This document shows positions 1 through 4,965 of a stretch of DNA of 8,982 nucleotides, piece after piece; positions within the stretch are counted from its first letter, which is position 1; the number at the start of each line of letters is the position of its first letter. The translations under genes and the position numbers were made by a program. Below the pieces are notes generated by a model. The model had not been told where the DNA came from. It did not search any database and saw only the letters and a list, made by a program, of their open reading frames with translations. The DNA lies in assembly GCA_003449615.1 (NCBI GenBank), contig DMHA01000227.1, positions 3,851-12,832 of the forward strand. Direction: 5' to 3'. This stretch comes from Flavobacterium sp. (GTDB taxonomy: Bacteria; Bacteroidota; Bacteroidia; Flavobacteriales; Flavobacteriaceae).

Positions 1-711
1 TTTTCCATCGTCAAACGCACCAGAAAGAAGGGATTTTTCAGTGCTAATACCATCCCAATATTTGTCATACGTTTCAAGTTGTGCCTTGGTGTAGGAGCTT
101 TCTTTTAATAATTCAGTCGCTTCTTTTATTTCGGGAACTTCTAAAAAATCGGCTGGAATTTCCTCTTGATTGTCTTTTATTTCAGAAAGAAACCTGAGCC
201 ATAAAACGCTTAGCTTTTTATCGGTAAATTTGTTAGCTTTAAATTTGGGTAACTCTATAAAAATAAATTCCAATCCTGGAATAATTTTGTTAGAATCCAG
301 CAGGTGCACAATTTTGTAATGATGTAAATAGTCAGCCAAATCGTGTTCGAAGTTTTCGTTGATGATATTTAAGGAATACACAGGTTGCAATTCTTTGTAT
401 TCTTTTCCTCTTTCTATTTGTCGGACAAATGCTTTTGAGGCATTAAATACTACTCTGCTCTTGAAACTGTCCGTCCAAAGCATTTGCATTTCGACAATAA
501 ATTGTCTGCCCAGCAAATCAATACAACGAACATCGACTATTGAGTTTTTGAATACAGGAATTTCAGGAACCAATTCCGATGGTAGATATTCTATGGTATC
601 AATTGGTGATTCTAATGGTAACTGTGAATTTAGAAAACTTTTGAGCAAATGAGCATGCTCTCCAAAAACTCGTTTGAAAGTTAAATCATTCTTTGGGTCT
701 AAATAACGCAT
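1..711 (-). CDS. PD-(D/E)XK nuclease / Rpn-like transposase-family protein, partial (C-terminus beyond window)
   Basis: The reverse strand is open for 237 codons from ATG at 709-711 to base 1, without a stop, so the C-terminus is missing. The protein begins MRYLDPKNDLTFKRVFG, the usual opening of the PD-(D/E)XK nuclease family transposases (Rpn-like, PF12784 type). The nuclease core is visible: Asp60 in IVDVRC, then Glu74 and Gln76 in FIVEMQM, giving the D...ExQ active-site pattern. A hydrophobic strand (PVYSLNIIN, about 110-118) follows, then a mostly helical charged region. Family members act on DNA: the Rpn proteins promote recombination and are recombination-linked endonucleases, often present in many diverged copies per genome. 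A TACCTTTG -7 box lies 16 nt upstream of the ATG. The reading frame is intact within the window. The family call is sound, but the cellular role of this copy is unknown. Confidence 0.85.
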   Translation of the reverse strand, partial: MRYLDPKNDLTFKRVFGEHAHLLKSFLNSQLPLESPIDTIEYLPSELVPEIPVFKNSIVDVRCIDLLGRQFIVEMQMLWTDSFKSRVVFNASKAFVRQIERGKEYKELQPVYSLNIINENFEHDLADYLHHYKIVHLLDSNKIIPGLEFIFIELPKFKANKFTDKKLSVLWLRFLSEIKDNQEEIPADFLEVPEIKEATELLKESSYTKAQLETYDKYWDGISTEKSLLSGAFDDGK

Positions 712-727
712 GGTATTTATTTTTTTA

Positions 728-735
728 CAAAGGTA
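728..735 (-). promoter_or_regulatory. -7 promoter element of the Rpn-like gene
   Basis: Read on the minus strand this is TACCTTTG, a full match to the Bacteroidota -7 consensus TAnnTTTG, ending 16 nt before the ATG at 711. No TTG is found 17-23 nt upstream, so the -33 element is missing or weak. Inferred from pattern and spacing only. Confidence 0.5.
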
Positions 736-777
736 ACAAAATTGAAATCAGATATAAATGCTTAAAAGTTGGATTTG

Positions 778-845
778 TATTGGAATTTTAGACCTTAAAT
801 TATTGGAATTTTGAATTTAAACTATTGGAATTTATGATTTTAAAC
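778..845. repeat. Three-copy degenerate tandem repeat (22-23 bp units)
   Basis: Three adjacent units at 778-800, 801-822 and 823-845 each begin TATTGGAATTT and end in a TTAAA-type segment. The first 11 bases are identical in all three and the rest has drifted. The last unit covers the dapD stop codon (840-842) and reaches into its final Val codon, so the array lies at the 3' end of dapD. No inverted symmetry was seen, so it does not look like a hairpin terminator. Confidence 0.7.
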
Positions 846-1655
846 TGCCACATCATATTCTCTCAAAGCATTATTCAACGAAGTTTTCAAATCGGTCGAA
901 GGTTTGCGAGTACCGATGATTAAGGCACAAGGCACTTGATAATCTCCAGCAGCAAATTTTTTGGTATAGCTTCCTGGAATTACCACCGAACGAGCGGGAA
1001 CAAAACCTTTTCTTTCGACAGGAGTTTCGCCCGTTACATCAATAATTTTGGTGGAAGCGGTCAAACATACATTGGCACCAAGAACTGCTTCTTTGCCCAC
1101 ATGAACACCTTCGACAATAATGCAACGCGAACCAATAAAAGCTCCGTCTTCAATGATAACGGGTGCCGCCTGCAAAGGTTCCAAAACACCACCAATTCCA
1201 ACACCGCCCGAAAGATGAACATCTTTGCCAATTTGTGCACAACTACCCACGGTTGCCCAGGTATCGACCATTGTTCCAGAATCGACATAAGCTCCAATAT
1301 TTACATAACTTGGCATCATTATCACGCCGCTAGCCAAAAACGCTCCATAACGAGCAGAGGCTCCAGGAACTACACGAACGCCTTTTTGGGCATAATCTCT
1401 TTTGAGCAACATTTTGTCGTTGTATTCAAAGATTCCAGCCTCCAAGGTTTCCATTTTTTGAATAGGGAAATACAATACAACAGCTTTTTTTACCCATTCG
1501 TTTACTTGCCAAGAGTCTCCTTTTGGCTCGGCAACACGCAATTTTCCAGCATCTAATAATTCGATAACTGCCCTAATGGCATCGGTAGTTTTTGTGTCTT
1601 GCAACAAAGCGCGGTTTTCCCAAGCTTGTTCTATTATGGATTGTAATTCGTTCAT
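840..1655 (-). CDS. dapD: 2,3,4,5-tetrahydropyridine-2,6-dicarboxylate N-succinyltransferase
   Basis: DapD transfers a succinyl group from succinyl-CoA to tetrahydrodipicolinate, a cytoplasmic step of the succinylase route to meso-diaminopimelate and lysine, and so to peptidoglycan. From the chosen start the protein is 271 residues, the normal DapD length. An N-terminal helical domain (about 1-100) is followed by a left-handed beta-helix of hexapeptide repeats (about 108-230). The family signature is clear at 115-143: PSYVNIGAYVDSGTMVDTWA, continuing to VGSCAQIG. A C-terminal strand and helix close the protein. An ATG 30 nt further upstream (1683-1685) is in frame, but it lies upstream of the -7 promoter box (1674-1681) and would not be on the transcript; the ATG at 1653-1655 begins MNELQSIIEQAWENR, the usual DapD N-terminus. 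It is transcribed away from the toxin-antitoxin genes. Base composition is clearly more GC-rich than in those genes. Confidence 0.97.
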   Translation of the reverse strand: MNELQSIIEQAWENRALLQDTKTTDAIRAVIELLDAGKLRVAEPKGDSWQVNEWVKKAVVLYFPIQKMETLEAGIFEYNDKMLLKRDYAQKGVRVVPGASARYGAFLASGVIMMPSYVNIGAYVDSGTMVDTWATVGSCAQIGKDVHLSGGVGIGGVLEPLQAAPVIIEDGAFIGSRCIIVEGVHVGKEAVLGANVCLTASTKIIDVTGETPVERKGFVPARSVVIPGSYTKKFAAGDYQVPCALIIGTRKPSTDLKTSLNNALREYDVAV

Positions 1656-1673
1656 TTTTTGATATATTTTTGG

Positions 1674-1701
1674 CAAATATACCATTTATAACCAAAAGCA
1701 A
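1674..1701 (-). promoter_or_regulatory. dapD promoter (-33 TTG, 17-nt spacer, -7 TATATTTG)
   Basis: On the minus strand, TTG (1701-1699) is followed after 17 nt by TATATTTG (1681-1674). This fits the flavobacterial pattern TTG-N17-23-TAnnTTTG. The -7 box ends 18 nt before the ATG at 1655, leaving a leader of only about 12-15 nt. This placement decides the dapD start. Confidence 0.7.
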
Positions 1702-1727
1702 AAAGTCAAATCGAATGGAAAATGTTA

Positions 1728-1735
1728 TATATTTG
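1728..1735 (+). promoter_or_regulatory. -7 promoter element of the lone antitoxin-like gene
   Basis: TATATTTG matches TAnnTTTG exactly and ends 18 nt before the ATG at 1754, the same spacing as at dapD. No TTG lies in the 17-23 nt window upstream. Together with the dapD promoter it forms a compact divergent control region of about 100 bp. Confidence 0.55.
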
Positions 1736-1753
1736 TGTTTTAAATTTTGAATT

Positions 1754-1987
1754 ATGGAAACTATTAGATTAGAATTTCAACCCAGCATCAAAGCCAAAAT
1801 ATTAGAATTATTGAGCTCGTTCTCTTCGGAGGAATTAAAGATAGTTCAAGAAGATCTTGAATTTGATAGAACCAGTAGAAAATTAGATTTAGAATTAGAT
1901 AAGATAAATAATGGAACTGCAGAATTTTGTTCTGCAGATGAATTAGATGTAATGATGGACGAAATTTTTGCGGAATATGAAAATTAA
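1754..1987 (+). CDS. Small antitoxin-like protein without an adjacent toxin
   Basis: This 77-residue, strongly acidic protein begins METIRLEFQPSIKAKILELL and has a charged, probably helical body. Its C-terminal half (LELDKINNGTAEFCSADELD, then an acidic ending in EYEN) resembles the toxin-wrapping tail of small antitoxins that pair with RelE/ParE-type toxins in Bacteroidota. This is recognition of style rather than a firm family match. A RelE-like toxin would normally follow with a short overlap, but here only 57 bp separate the stop from a different antitoxin gene, and those bases look regulatory, not like a toxin remnant. A good -7 box (1728-1735) suggests expression. It could be an orphan antitoxin left after toxin loss, an accessory or regulatory part of the neighbouring vapBC locus, or an unrelated small protein. 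Confidence 0.6.
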   Translation: METIRLEFQPSIKAKILELLSSFSSEELKIVQEDLEFDRTSRKLDLELDKINNGTAEFCSADELDVMMDEIFAEYEN

Positions 1988-1991
1988 AGAT

Positions 1992-2014
1992 TTGATTATC
2001 AACACAATTATTGT
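1992..2014. promoter_or_regulatory. Paired short palindromes, candidate VapB operator
   Basis: Two perfect 11-bp palindromes with single-base centres lie side by side: TTGATTATCAA (1992-2002) and ACAATTATTGT (2004-2014). Their centres are 12 bp apart, close to one helical turn, and together they fill the space from the -33 TTG to the first base of the -7 box. Antitoxins of VapBC systems usually bind such repeats to repress their own operon. Function here is inferred from symmetry and position. Confidence 0.45.
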
Positions 2015-2021
2015 ATATTTT
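1992..2021 (+). promoter_or_regulatory. Candidate vapBC promoter (TTG, 19-nt spacer, TATATTTT)
   Basis: TTG at 1992-1994 is followed after 19 nt by TATATTTT at 2014-2021, which matches TAnnTTTG except for the last base. The -7 element ends 23 nt before the antitoxin ATG at 2045. Two short palindromes overlap this promoter (separate entry). It implies that vapBC, and possibly ruvX behind it, is transcribed independently of the gene at 1754. Confidence 0.5.
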
Positions 2022-2044
2022 TAATTCAAAAACACTATAATTTT

Positions 2045-2260
2045 ATGGATGTCTTAACCAAAACAGTCGCTATAAAAAATCATACTCTTCATTTGGATAT
2101 GATTTTGCCAAAAAATTTTACTGCAAAAAAAGTAAAAGTAACCATAACTTGTGATGATGATTTTGCAGTTGAAAATCCCATTAAAAATTTGAGAGGAAAA
2201 CTTAATTTTTCAGATAAACAGTATAAAGATATTCAAGATTTCTTAAATGAAGACCGATAA
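2045..2260 (+). CDS. VapB-like antitoxin
   Basis: This 71-residue protein is encoded immediately upstream of a PIN-domain toxin and overlaps it by one base (TAATG). The N-terminal part (KTVAIKNHTLHLDMILPKNF, then AKKVKVTI) is predicted to form beta strands like the small DNA-binding or dimerisation units of antitoxins. The C-terminal segment (about 48-71, LRGKLNFSDKQYKDIQDFLN plus EDR) resembles the amphipathic toxin-contacting tail seen in Bacteroidota antitoxins paired with PIN toxins. By analogy it neutralises the downstream toxin and represses the operon. No classical AbrB or MetJ/Arc signature stands out, so the assignment rests mainly on size, position and tail. The promoter and paired palindromes just upstream fit an autoregulated toxin-antitoxin unit. 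The region is very AT-rich compared with dapD. Confidence 0.75.
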   Translation: MDVLTKTVAIKNHTLHLDMILPKNFTAKKVKVTITCDDDFAVENPIKNLRGKLNFSDKQYKDIQDFLNEDR

Positions 2261-2631
2261 TGTATTTACTAGATACAAATGCAATTATTGATTATCTCAA
2301 TAACAAATTGTCCTCAGAAACTAATATATTAATGGATAATATTAGTATTCCTCAAATTTCAATTGCTACAAGAATTGAACTTTCTATTTTACCAAATGCT
2401 GATGAAAAACAAATTGAAATTATTAATCAGTATATTTCTTATTGTACCGTATTTGAATTGACAGAGGACGTTGTTTTAAAAATTATCGAAATTCGGAAAA
2501 AATATAAAATAAGAGATTTCGATTCTATTATTGCTGCAACCGCTTTGGTTCATAAATTGACACTTATTACTAGTGATAAGGATTTTAACAACATTAGAAA
2601 ACTAAAGATTATTGCTCCAAATAAGTTATAG
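2260..2631 (+). CDS. vapC: PIN-domain ribonuclease toxin, VapC family
   Basis: This 123-residue protein is a complete PIN domain of normal VapC length. It starts MYLLDTNAIIDYL with the first catalytic Asp at residue 5. Glu40 sits in ATRIEL, Asp88 in DFDSIIAATAL, and Asp106 in LITSDKDF. These are the four acidic positions that hold Mg2+ in VapC RNases, and all are present, so the toxin looks active. Known VapC proteins cut tRNA or rRNA at single sites when the antitoxin is degraded; the target here cannot be read from sequence. The ATG overlaps the antitoxin stop by one base, and the stop lies only 7 bp before the ruvX start with no promoter visible between. Local composition is extremely AT-rich (14 G/C of 60 bases at 2281-2340), which suggests acquisition by transfer. 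Confidence 0.93.
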   Translation: MYLLDTNAIIDYLNNKLSSETNILMDNISIPQISIATRIELSILPNADEKQIEIINQYISYCTVFELTEDVVLKIIEIRKKYKIRDFDSIIAATALVHKLTLITSDKDFNNIRKLKIIAPNKL

Positions 2632-2638
2632 AAAGCAA

Positions 2639-3055
2639 ATGCCAAGAATCCTCGCCATAGACTACGGACAAAAACGAACTGGTATAGCCGTTACCGATGA
2701 GCTGCAAATCATTGCTTCGGGTTTGACAACCATTCCATCAGCCACGGCTATTGCTTTTTTGAAGGACTATTTTTCTAAAGAAAAAGTGGAAGCAGTTCTT
2801 ATCGGTGAACCCAAACAAATGAACGGACAACCCTCTGAAAGTGCTTCAATTATTAAAGGATTTGTAACTCATTTTACCAATCATTTTCCAGAGATGAAAG
2901 TCATTCGTGTAGATGAGCGTTTTACTTCAAAAATGGCTTTTCAAACCATGATTGATAGCGGATTGAACAAAAAACAACGCCAAAACAAAGCCTTAATCGA
3001 CGAAATTTCAGCAACAATAATGCTTCAAGATTATTTGACCCGAACAATGTTTTAA
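2639..3055 (+). CDS. ruvX: YqgF/RuvX family putative pre-16S rRNA nuclease / Holliday junction resolvase
   Basis: This 138-residue RNase H-fold protein has normal family length. The N-terminal strand RILAIDYGQKRTGIAVTD (residues 3-20) carries catalytic Asp8. VRVDERFTS-type sequence at 89-97 carries Glu93, and KALIDEISATIMLQ carries Asp121, completing the expected acidic set. YqgF is implicated in 16S rRNA 5'-end maturation and was also proposed as a Holliday junction resolvase. The start chosen is ATG at 2639. The frame remains open 27 nt upstream, but those codons overlap vapC and do not belong to the family. The gene begins 7 bp after the vapC stop and has no own TAnnTTTG box, so it probably depends on the vapBC transcript. 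A GC-richer composition sets it apart from vapBC. Confidence 0.94.
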   Translation: MPRILAIDYGQKRTGIAVTDELQIIASGLTTIPSATAIAFLKDYFSKEKVEAVLIGEPKQMNGQPSESASIIKGFVTHFTNHFPEMKVIRVDERFTSKMAFQTMIDSGLNKKQRQNKALIDEISATIMLQDYLTRTMF

Positions 3056-3088
3056 TTACTCTACTATTTTCAATTCCATATTTTTCAC

Positions 3089-3096
3089 TACTTTTG
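3089..3096 (+). promoter_or_regulatory. -7 promoter element ahead of def
   Basis: TACTTTTG fits TAnnTTTG and lies 66 nt upstream of the def ATG, giving a longer leader than elsewhere in the window. No TTG is seen at -33. The leader holds an AT-rich inverted repeat (3097-3121) and three TCTAAAA heptamers. Confidence 0.45.
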
Positions 3097-3121
3097 CCAA
3101 AATTAAAAACAAAAATTTTGG
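3097..3121 (+). promoter_or_regulatory. AT-rich inverted repeat in the ruvX-def gap
   Basis: CCAAAATT (3097-3104) and AATTTTGG (3114-3121) form a perfect 8-bp stem with a 9-nt loop. It directly follows the candidate def -7 box, so it would sit at the very start of the def transcript, or it could be a weak ruvX terminator. There is no T-tract after it on the plus strand and the stem has only two G:C pairs, so either role is tentative. Confidence 0.3.
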
Positions 3122-3142
3122 AATTTCGTGTCAAATCAAGAC

Positions 3143-3163
3143 TCTAAAATCTAAAATCTAAAA
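3143..3163 (+). repeat. Three perfect TCTAAAA heptamers ending on the def start codon
   Basis: TCTAAAA is repeated three times without a mismatch, and the last A of the third unit is the A of the def ATG. It forms the translation initiation region, which is A-rich and has no Shine-Dalgarno sequence. A near-identical array lies at 5772-5792. Confidence 0.8.
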
Positions 3164-3750
3164 TGATTTTACCAATTGTAGGATATGGCGACCCAGTTTT
3201 AAGAATGGTAGGTGAAGAAATTTCTTCGGACTATCCTAACTTGAAAGAGACCATCGCAAATATGTATGAAACCATGTACAATGCTTATGGAGTGGGACTT
3301 GCTGCTCAACAAGTAGGTTTGAATATTCGCCTTTTTGTGATTGACACAACACCTTTTGGAGAAGATAAAGATTTACCAATAGAGGAACAACAACAATTAA
3401 AAGGATTCAAACGCACTTTTATAAATGCCAAAATGCTGAAAGAAGAAGGCGAGTTGTGGGGTTTTAATGAAGGTTGTCTTAGTATTCCTGACGTTCGTGA
3501 AGATGTTTATCGACACGAAAAAATCACAATCGAGTATTGCGACGAAGATTTTAATCTAAAAACAGAGGTTTTCGACGGTCTAATTGCCCGTGTCATTCAA
3601 CACGAATACGATCACAACGAAGGAATCTTGTTTACCGATTTGATTTCAACTCTGAAAAGACAATTAAATAAAAAGAAATTGCAAAACATTATGGATGGCA
3701 AAGCCAGACCTGATTATCGAATGAAATTTTGCAACAAAAAAGGTCGATAA
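3163..3750 (+). CDS. def: Peptide deformylase
   Basis: Def removes the formyl group from the N-terminal methionine of new proteins, acting at the ribosome exit. The 195-residue protein carries all three family motifs: GVGLAAQQ (43-50), EGCLSIP (103-109, metal ligand Cys105) and HEYDH (147-151, metal ligands His147 and His151, catalytic Glu148). The metal site is therefore complete and the enzyme should be active. The EGCLSIP form and a longer insertion between motifs 1 and 2 (about 62-82) are consistent with Bacteroidota deformylases. The start at 3163 gives the usual MILPIVGYGDPVLR N-terminus. It follows ruvX after 107 bp containing a candidate promoter, and is followed after 47 bp by the DUF5606 gene with no obvious promoter between, so the two are probably co-transcribed up to the terminator at 4306-4341. 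Confidence 0.97.
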   Translation: MILPIVGYGDPVLRMVGEEISSDYPNLKETIANMYETMYNAYGVGLAAQQVGLNIRLFVIDTTPFGEDKDLPIEEQQQLKGFKRTFINAKMLKEEGELWGFNEGCLSIPDVREDVYRHEKITIEYCDEDFNLKTEVFDGLIARVIQHEYDHNEGILFTDLISTLKRQLNKKKLQNIMDGKARPDYRMKFCNKKGR

Positions 3751-3797
3751 AATTTCAATAGCAATTACAATATCAATTTTAAAAAATTAAAATTAAA

Positions 3798-4283
3798 ATG
3801 AATTTAGAAAAAATATTATCCATTTCTGGAAAACCAGGTTTGTATGCTTTAAAAGTTCAAACCCGAACCGGATTTTTGGTAGAATCTTTAGTAGATGGAA
3901 AAAAGCTTTCGGTTGGGTTGAAAGTAAACGTGAGTTTATTATCTGAAATTTCAATTTATACTATTAATGAAGAAAAACCTTTGACCGAAGTAATGAGAAA
4001 CATCGCCATCAAAGAAAATGAAGGCCCGGCAATTTCACATAAAGAAGACAATGCTACTTTGGTTGCTTATTTTTTAGAAATTCTACCACAATACGATTCA
4101 GAAAGGGTGTATCCGTCAGATATTAAAAAAATATTAAGTTGGTATAATTTACTTCAATCCAAAGGATTGGTCTCAAAAGAAGAACCTAATATCGAGAACG
4201 CAGAGGAAATAAAAGAAAGTGTTGTAGAAGAAGTGGTTGCCAAAAAAGAGCCAGCTAAAAAAGCAAAAGCAAAGAAAGCATAA
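3798..4283 (+). CDS. DUF5606-type conserved protein of unknown function
   Basis: This 161-residue protein begins MNLEKILSISGKPGLYALKV and matches, from memory, the DUF5606 proteins found across Bacteroidota beside def and mazG. The N-terminal part (about 1-65) looks like a small beta-barrel: short strands with glycine turns (SGKPGLYAL, QTRTGFLVESLVDGKKLSVG). A helical part (about 83-125) contains YDSERVYPSDIKKILSWYNL. The tail (about 128-161) is first acidic, then ends in a Lys/Ala-rich stretch (AKKEPAKKAKAKKA) that could bind nucleic acid; this is inference from composition only. No catalytic motif, signal peptide or membrane segment is visible. It is the last gene before a strong terminator, so def-DUF5606 forms one unit ending there. 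No function is known to me. Confidence 0.85.
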   Translation: MNLEKILSISGKPGLYALKVQTRTGFLVESLVDGKKLSVGLKVNVSLLSEISIYTINEEKPLTEVMRNIAIKENEGPAISHKEDNATLVAYFLEILPQYDSERVYPSDIKKILSWYNLLQSKGLVSKEEPNIENAEEIKESVVEEVVAKKEPAKKAKAKKA

Positions 4284-4305
4284 TTTATTCAGTGAAACAT
4301 ATTTT

Positions 4306-4341
4306 AATCCTGTCAAGATTTTTTTCCTGACAGGATTTTTT
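4306..4341 (+). terminator. Rho-independent terminator after the DUF5606 gene
   Basis: AATCCTGTCA (4306-4315) pairs perfectly over 10 bp with TGACAGGATT (4328-4337) across a 12-nt loop, and six T residues run through 4336-4341. It starts 22 bp after the DUF5606 stop codon. It is the clearest terminator in the window and separates the def unit from the mazE promoter that follows. Confidence 0.88.
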
Positions 4342-4347
4342 AATTTA

Positions 4348-4374
4348 ATAACATTTTAATTCAAATAATGTTAT
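4348..4374. promoter_or_regulatory. Inverted repeat overlapping the mazE promoter, candidate MazE operator
   Basis: ATAACATT (4348-4355) and AATGTTAT (4367-4374) form a perfect 8-bp inverted repeat with an 11-bp spacer. The right arm ends on the first base of the -7 box, so a bound protein would block RNA polymerase. MazE antitoxins, alone or with MazF, usually repress their own operon at such repeats. Function is inferred. Confidence 0.5.
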
Positions 4375-4381
4375 AACTTTG
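4374..4381 (+). promoter_or_regulatory. -7 promoter element of mazE-mazF-mazG
   Basis: TAACTTTG fits TAnnTTTG and ends 18 nt before the mazE ATG at 4400, the same spacing as at two other promoters here. No TTG is found at -33. It lies downstream of the terminator, so mazEFG should be transcribed as its own unit. Confidence 0.6.
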
Positions 4382-4399
4382 TTCTTATTTTTTATAATT

Positions 4400-4651
4400 A
4401 TGGAAACAAATATAATTACAATTGGAAATTCAAAAGGAATTATTATTCCGTCTAAACTATTGAAAATTGGCGGCTTTAAAAGTATCGTAAATTTAGAAAT
4501 TAACGAAGGTAAATTAGTAATTAGTCCCTCAAAAAAAGTTCGCGAAGGCTGGGAAGAATCAATTAAAATGGAAATTGATAAGAACGGACAACCCAATTCG
4601 TTGCTTCCTGATTTTTTGGATGATGAACAAGAAAATGATTGGCAATGGTAA
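4400..4651 (+). CDS. mazE: MazE-like antitoxin, AbrB/SpoVT DNA-binding domain
   Basis: This 83-residue protein has an N-terminal swapped-hairpin AbrB/MazE domain (about 3-45), shown by NIITIGNSKGIIIPSKLLK with the Gly-Asn-Ser-Lys-Gly turn at 9-13. The C-terminal region (about 48-83) is acidic and ends DFLDDEQENDWQW, the flexible acidic and aromatic tail that MazE-type antitoxins lay across the MazF active site. The start is ATG at 4400. The frame extends upstream only to a TTG at 4379 that lies inside the promoter box, so that start is rejected. The stop overlaps the mazF start by 7 nt, implying translational coupling. It should neutralise MazF and repress its own promoter through the inverted repeat at 4348-4374. 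The call is supported by both the domain and the partner gene. Confidence 0.9.
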   Translation: METNIITIGNSKGIIIPSKLLKIGGFKSIVNLEINEGKLVISPSKKVREGWEESIKMEIDKNGQPNSLLPDFLDDEQENDWQW

Positions 4652-4965
4652 AACAATATGAAATTTATTGGGTTGCTCTTGACCCAACATTAGGAAGTGA
4701 AATCAATAAAGTAAGACCTTGTTTAGTAATTTCGCCAAATGAGTCCAATCAATTTTTGAACACGGTTTTGATAGCACCAATTACTTCTAAAATTAGAAAT
4801 TTTCCAATGAGATTAGGAATTATTTTAGAAAACAAAAACGGTCAAATTTGTTTAGACCAAATTAGATGTATTGATAAAATCAGATTGAAAGCAAAAATTG
4901 TTACACTCGGAAAAAACGATATTGAAAAAGTAAAAAATCTATTAAAAGAATATTTAATAAACTAA
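4645..4965 (+). CDS. mazF: MazF-family endoribonuclease toxin (PemK/MazF fold)
   Basis: This 106-residue protein is a full-length MazF. It begins with the typical QYEIYWVALDPTLGSE strand-loop, followed by NKVRPCLVISPN with Arg24, then VLIAPITSK with Thr47. These two residues sit where the catalytic Arg and Thr of characterised MazF enzymes lie (R25/T48 in the Bacillus subtilis protein, from memory), so the toxin looks active. The late motif LDQIRCIDKIRL and a C-terminal helix are also conserved. MazF cuts single-stranded mRNA at short sequence motifs; the motif recognised here cannot be predicted. The start is ATG at 4645, overlapping the mazE stop by 7 nt; a TTG two codons earlier is unlikely. 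The stop overlaps the mazG start by one base (TAATG), so toxin and MazG translation appear coupled. Confidence 0.94.
   Translation: MVKQYEIYWVALDPTLGSEINKVRPCLVISPNESNQFLNTVLIAPITSKIRNFPMRLGIILENKNGQICLDQIRCIDKIRLKAKIVTLGKNDIEKVKNLLKEYLIN

Noticed and set aside
359..652. Plus-strand open frame of 97 codons
   Set aside because: It lies opposite the Rpn-like gene, whose protein carries clear family motifs; the plus-strand product is low-complexity and unlike any family.
1..711. Insertion sequence ending near base 711
   Set aside because: Despite the transposase family name, no terminal inverted repeats or target duplications were seen; members of this family are usually stand-alone nuclease genes.
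1061..1297. Second minus-strand frame inside dapD
   Set aside because: Out-of-frame reading of the hexapeptide-repeat region of dapD.
936..1556. Plus-strand open frame of 206 codons
   Set aside because: Antisense shadow of dapD; the Asn- and Ser-rich product has no recognisable domain.
1988..2044. Possible remnant of a RelE/ParE toxin after the lone antitoxin-like gene
   Set aside because: Only 57 bp, with promoter and palindrome structure and no toxin-like residues; no decayed toxin can be supported.
2922..3134. Minus-strand frame over the end of ruvX
   Set aside because: Opposes ruvX and its downstream gap; no family features and no promoter of its own.
4345..4656. Minus-strand frame opposite mazE
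   Set aside because: Shadow of mazE, which has a clear AbrB-type domain and a partner toxin.
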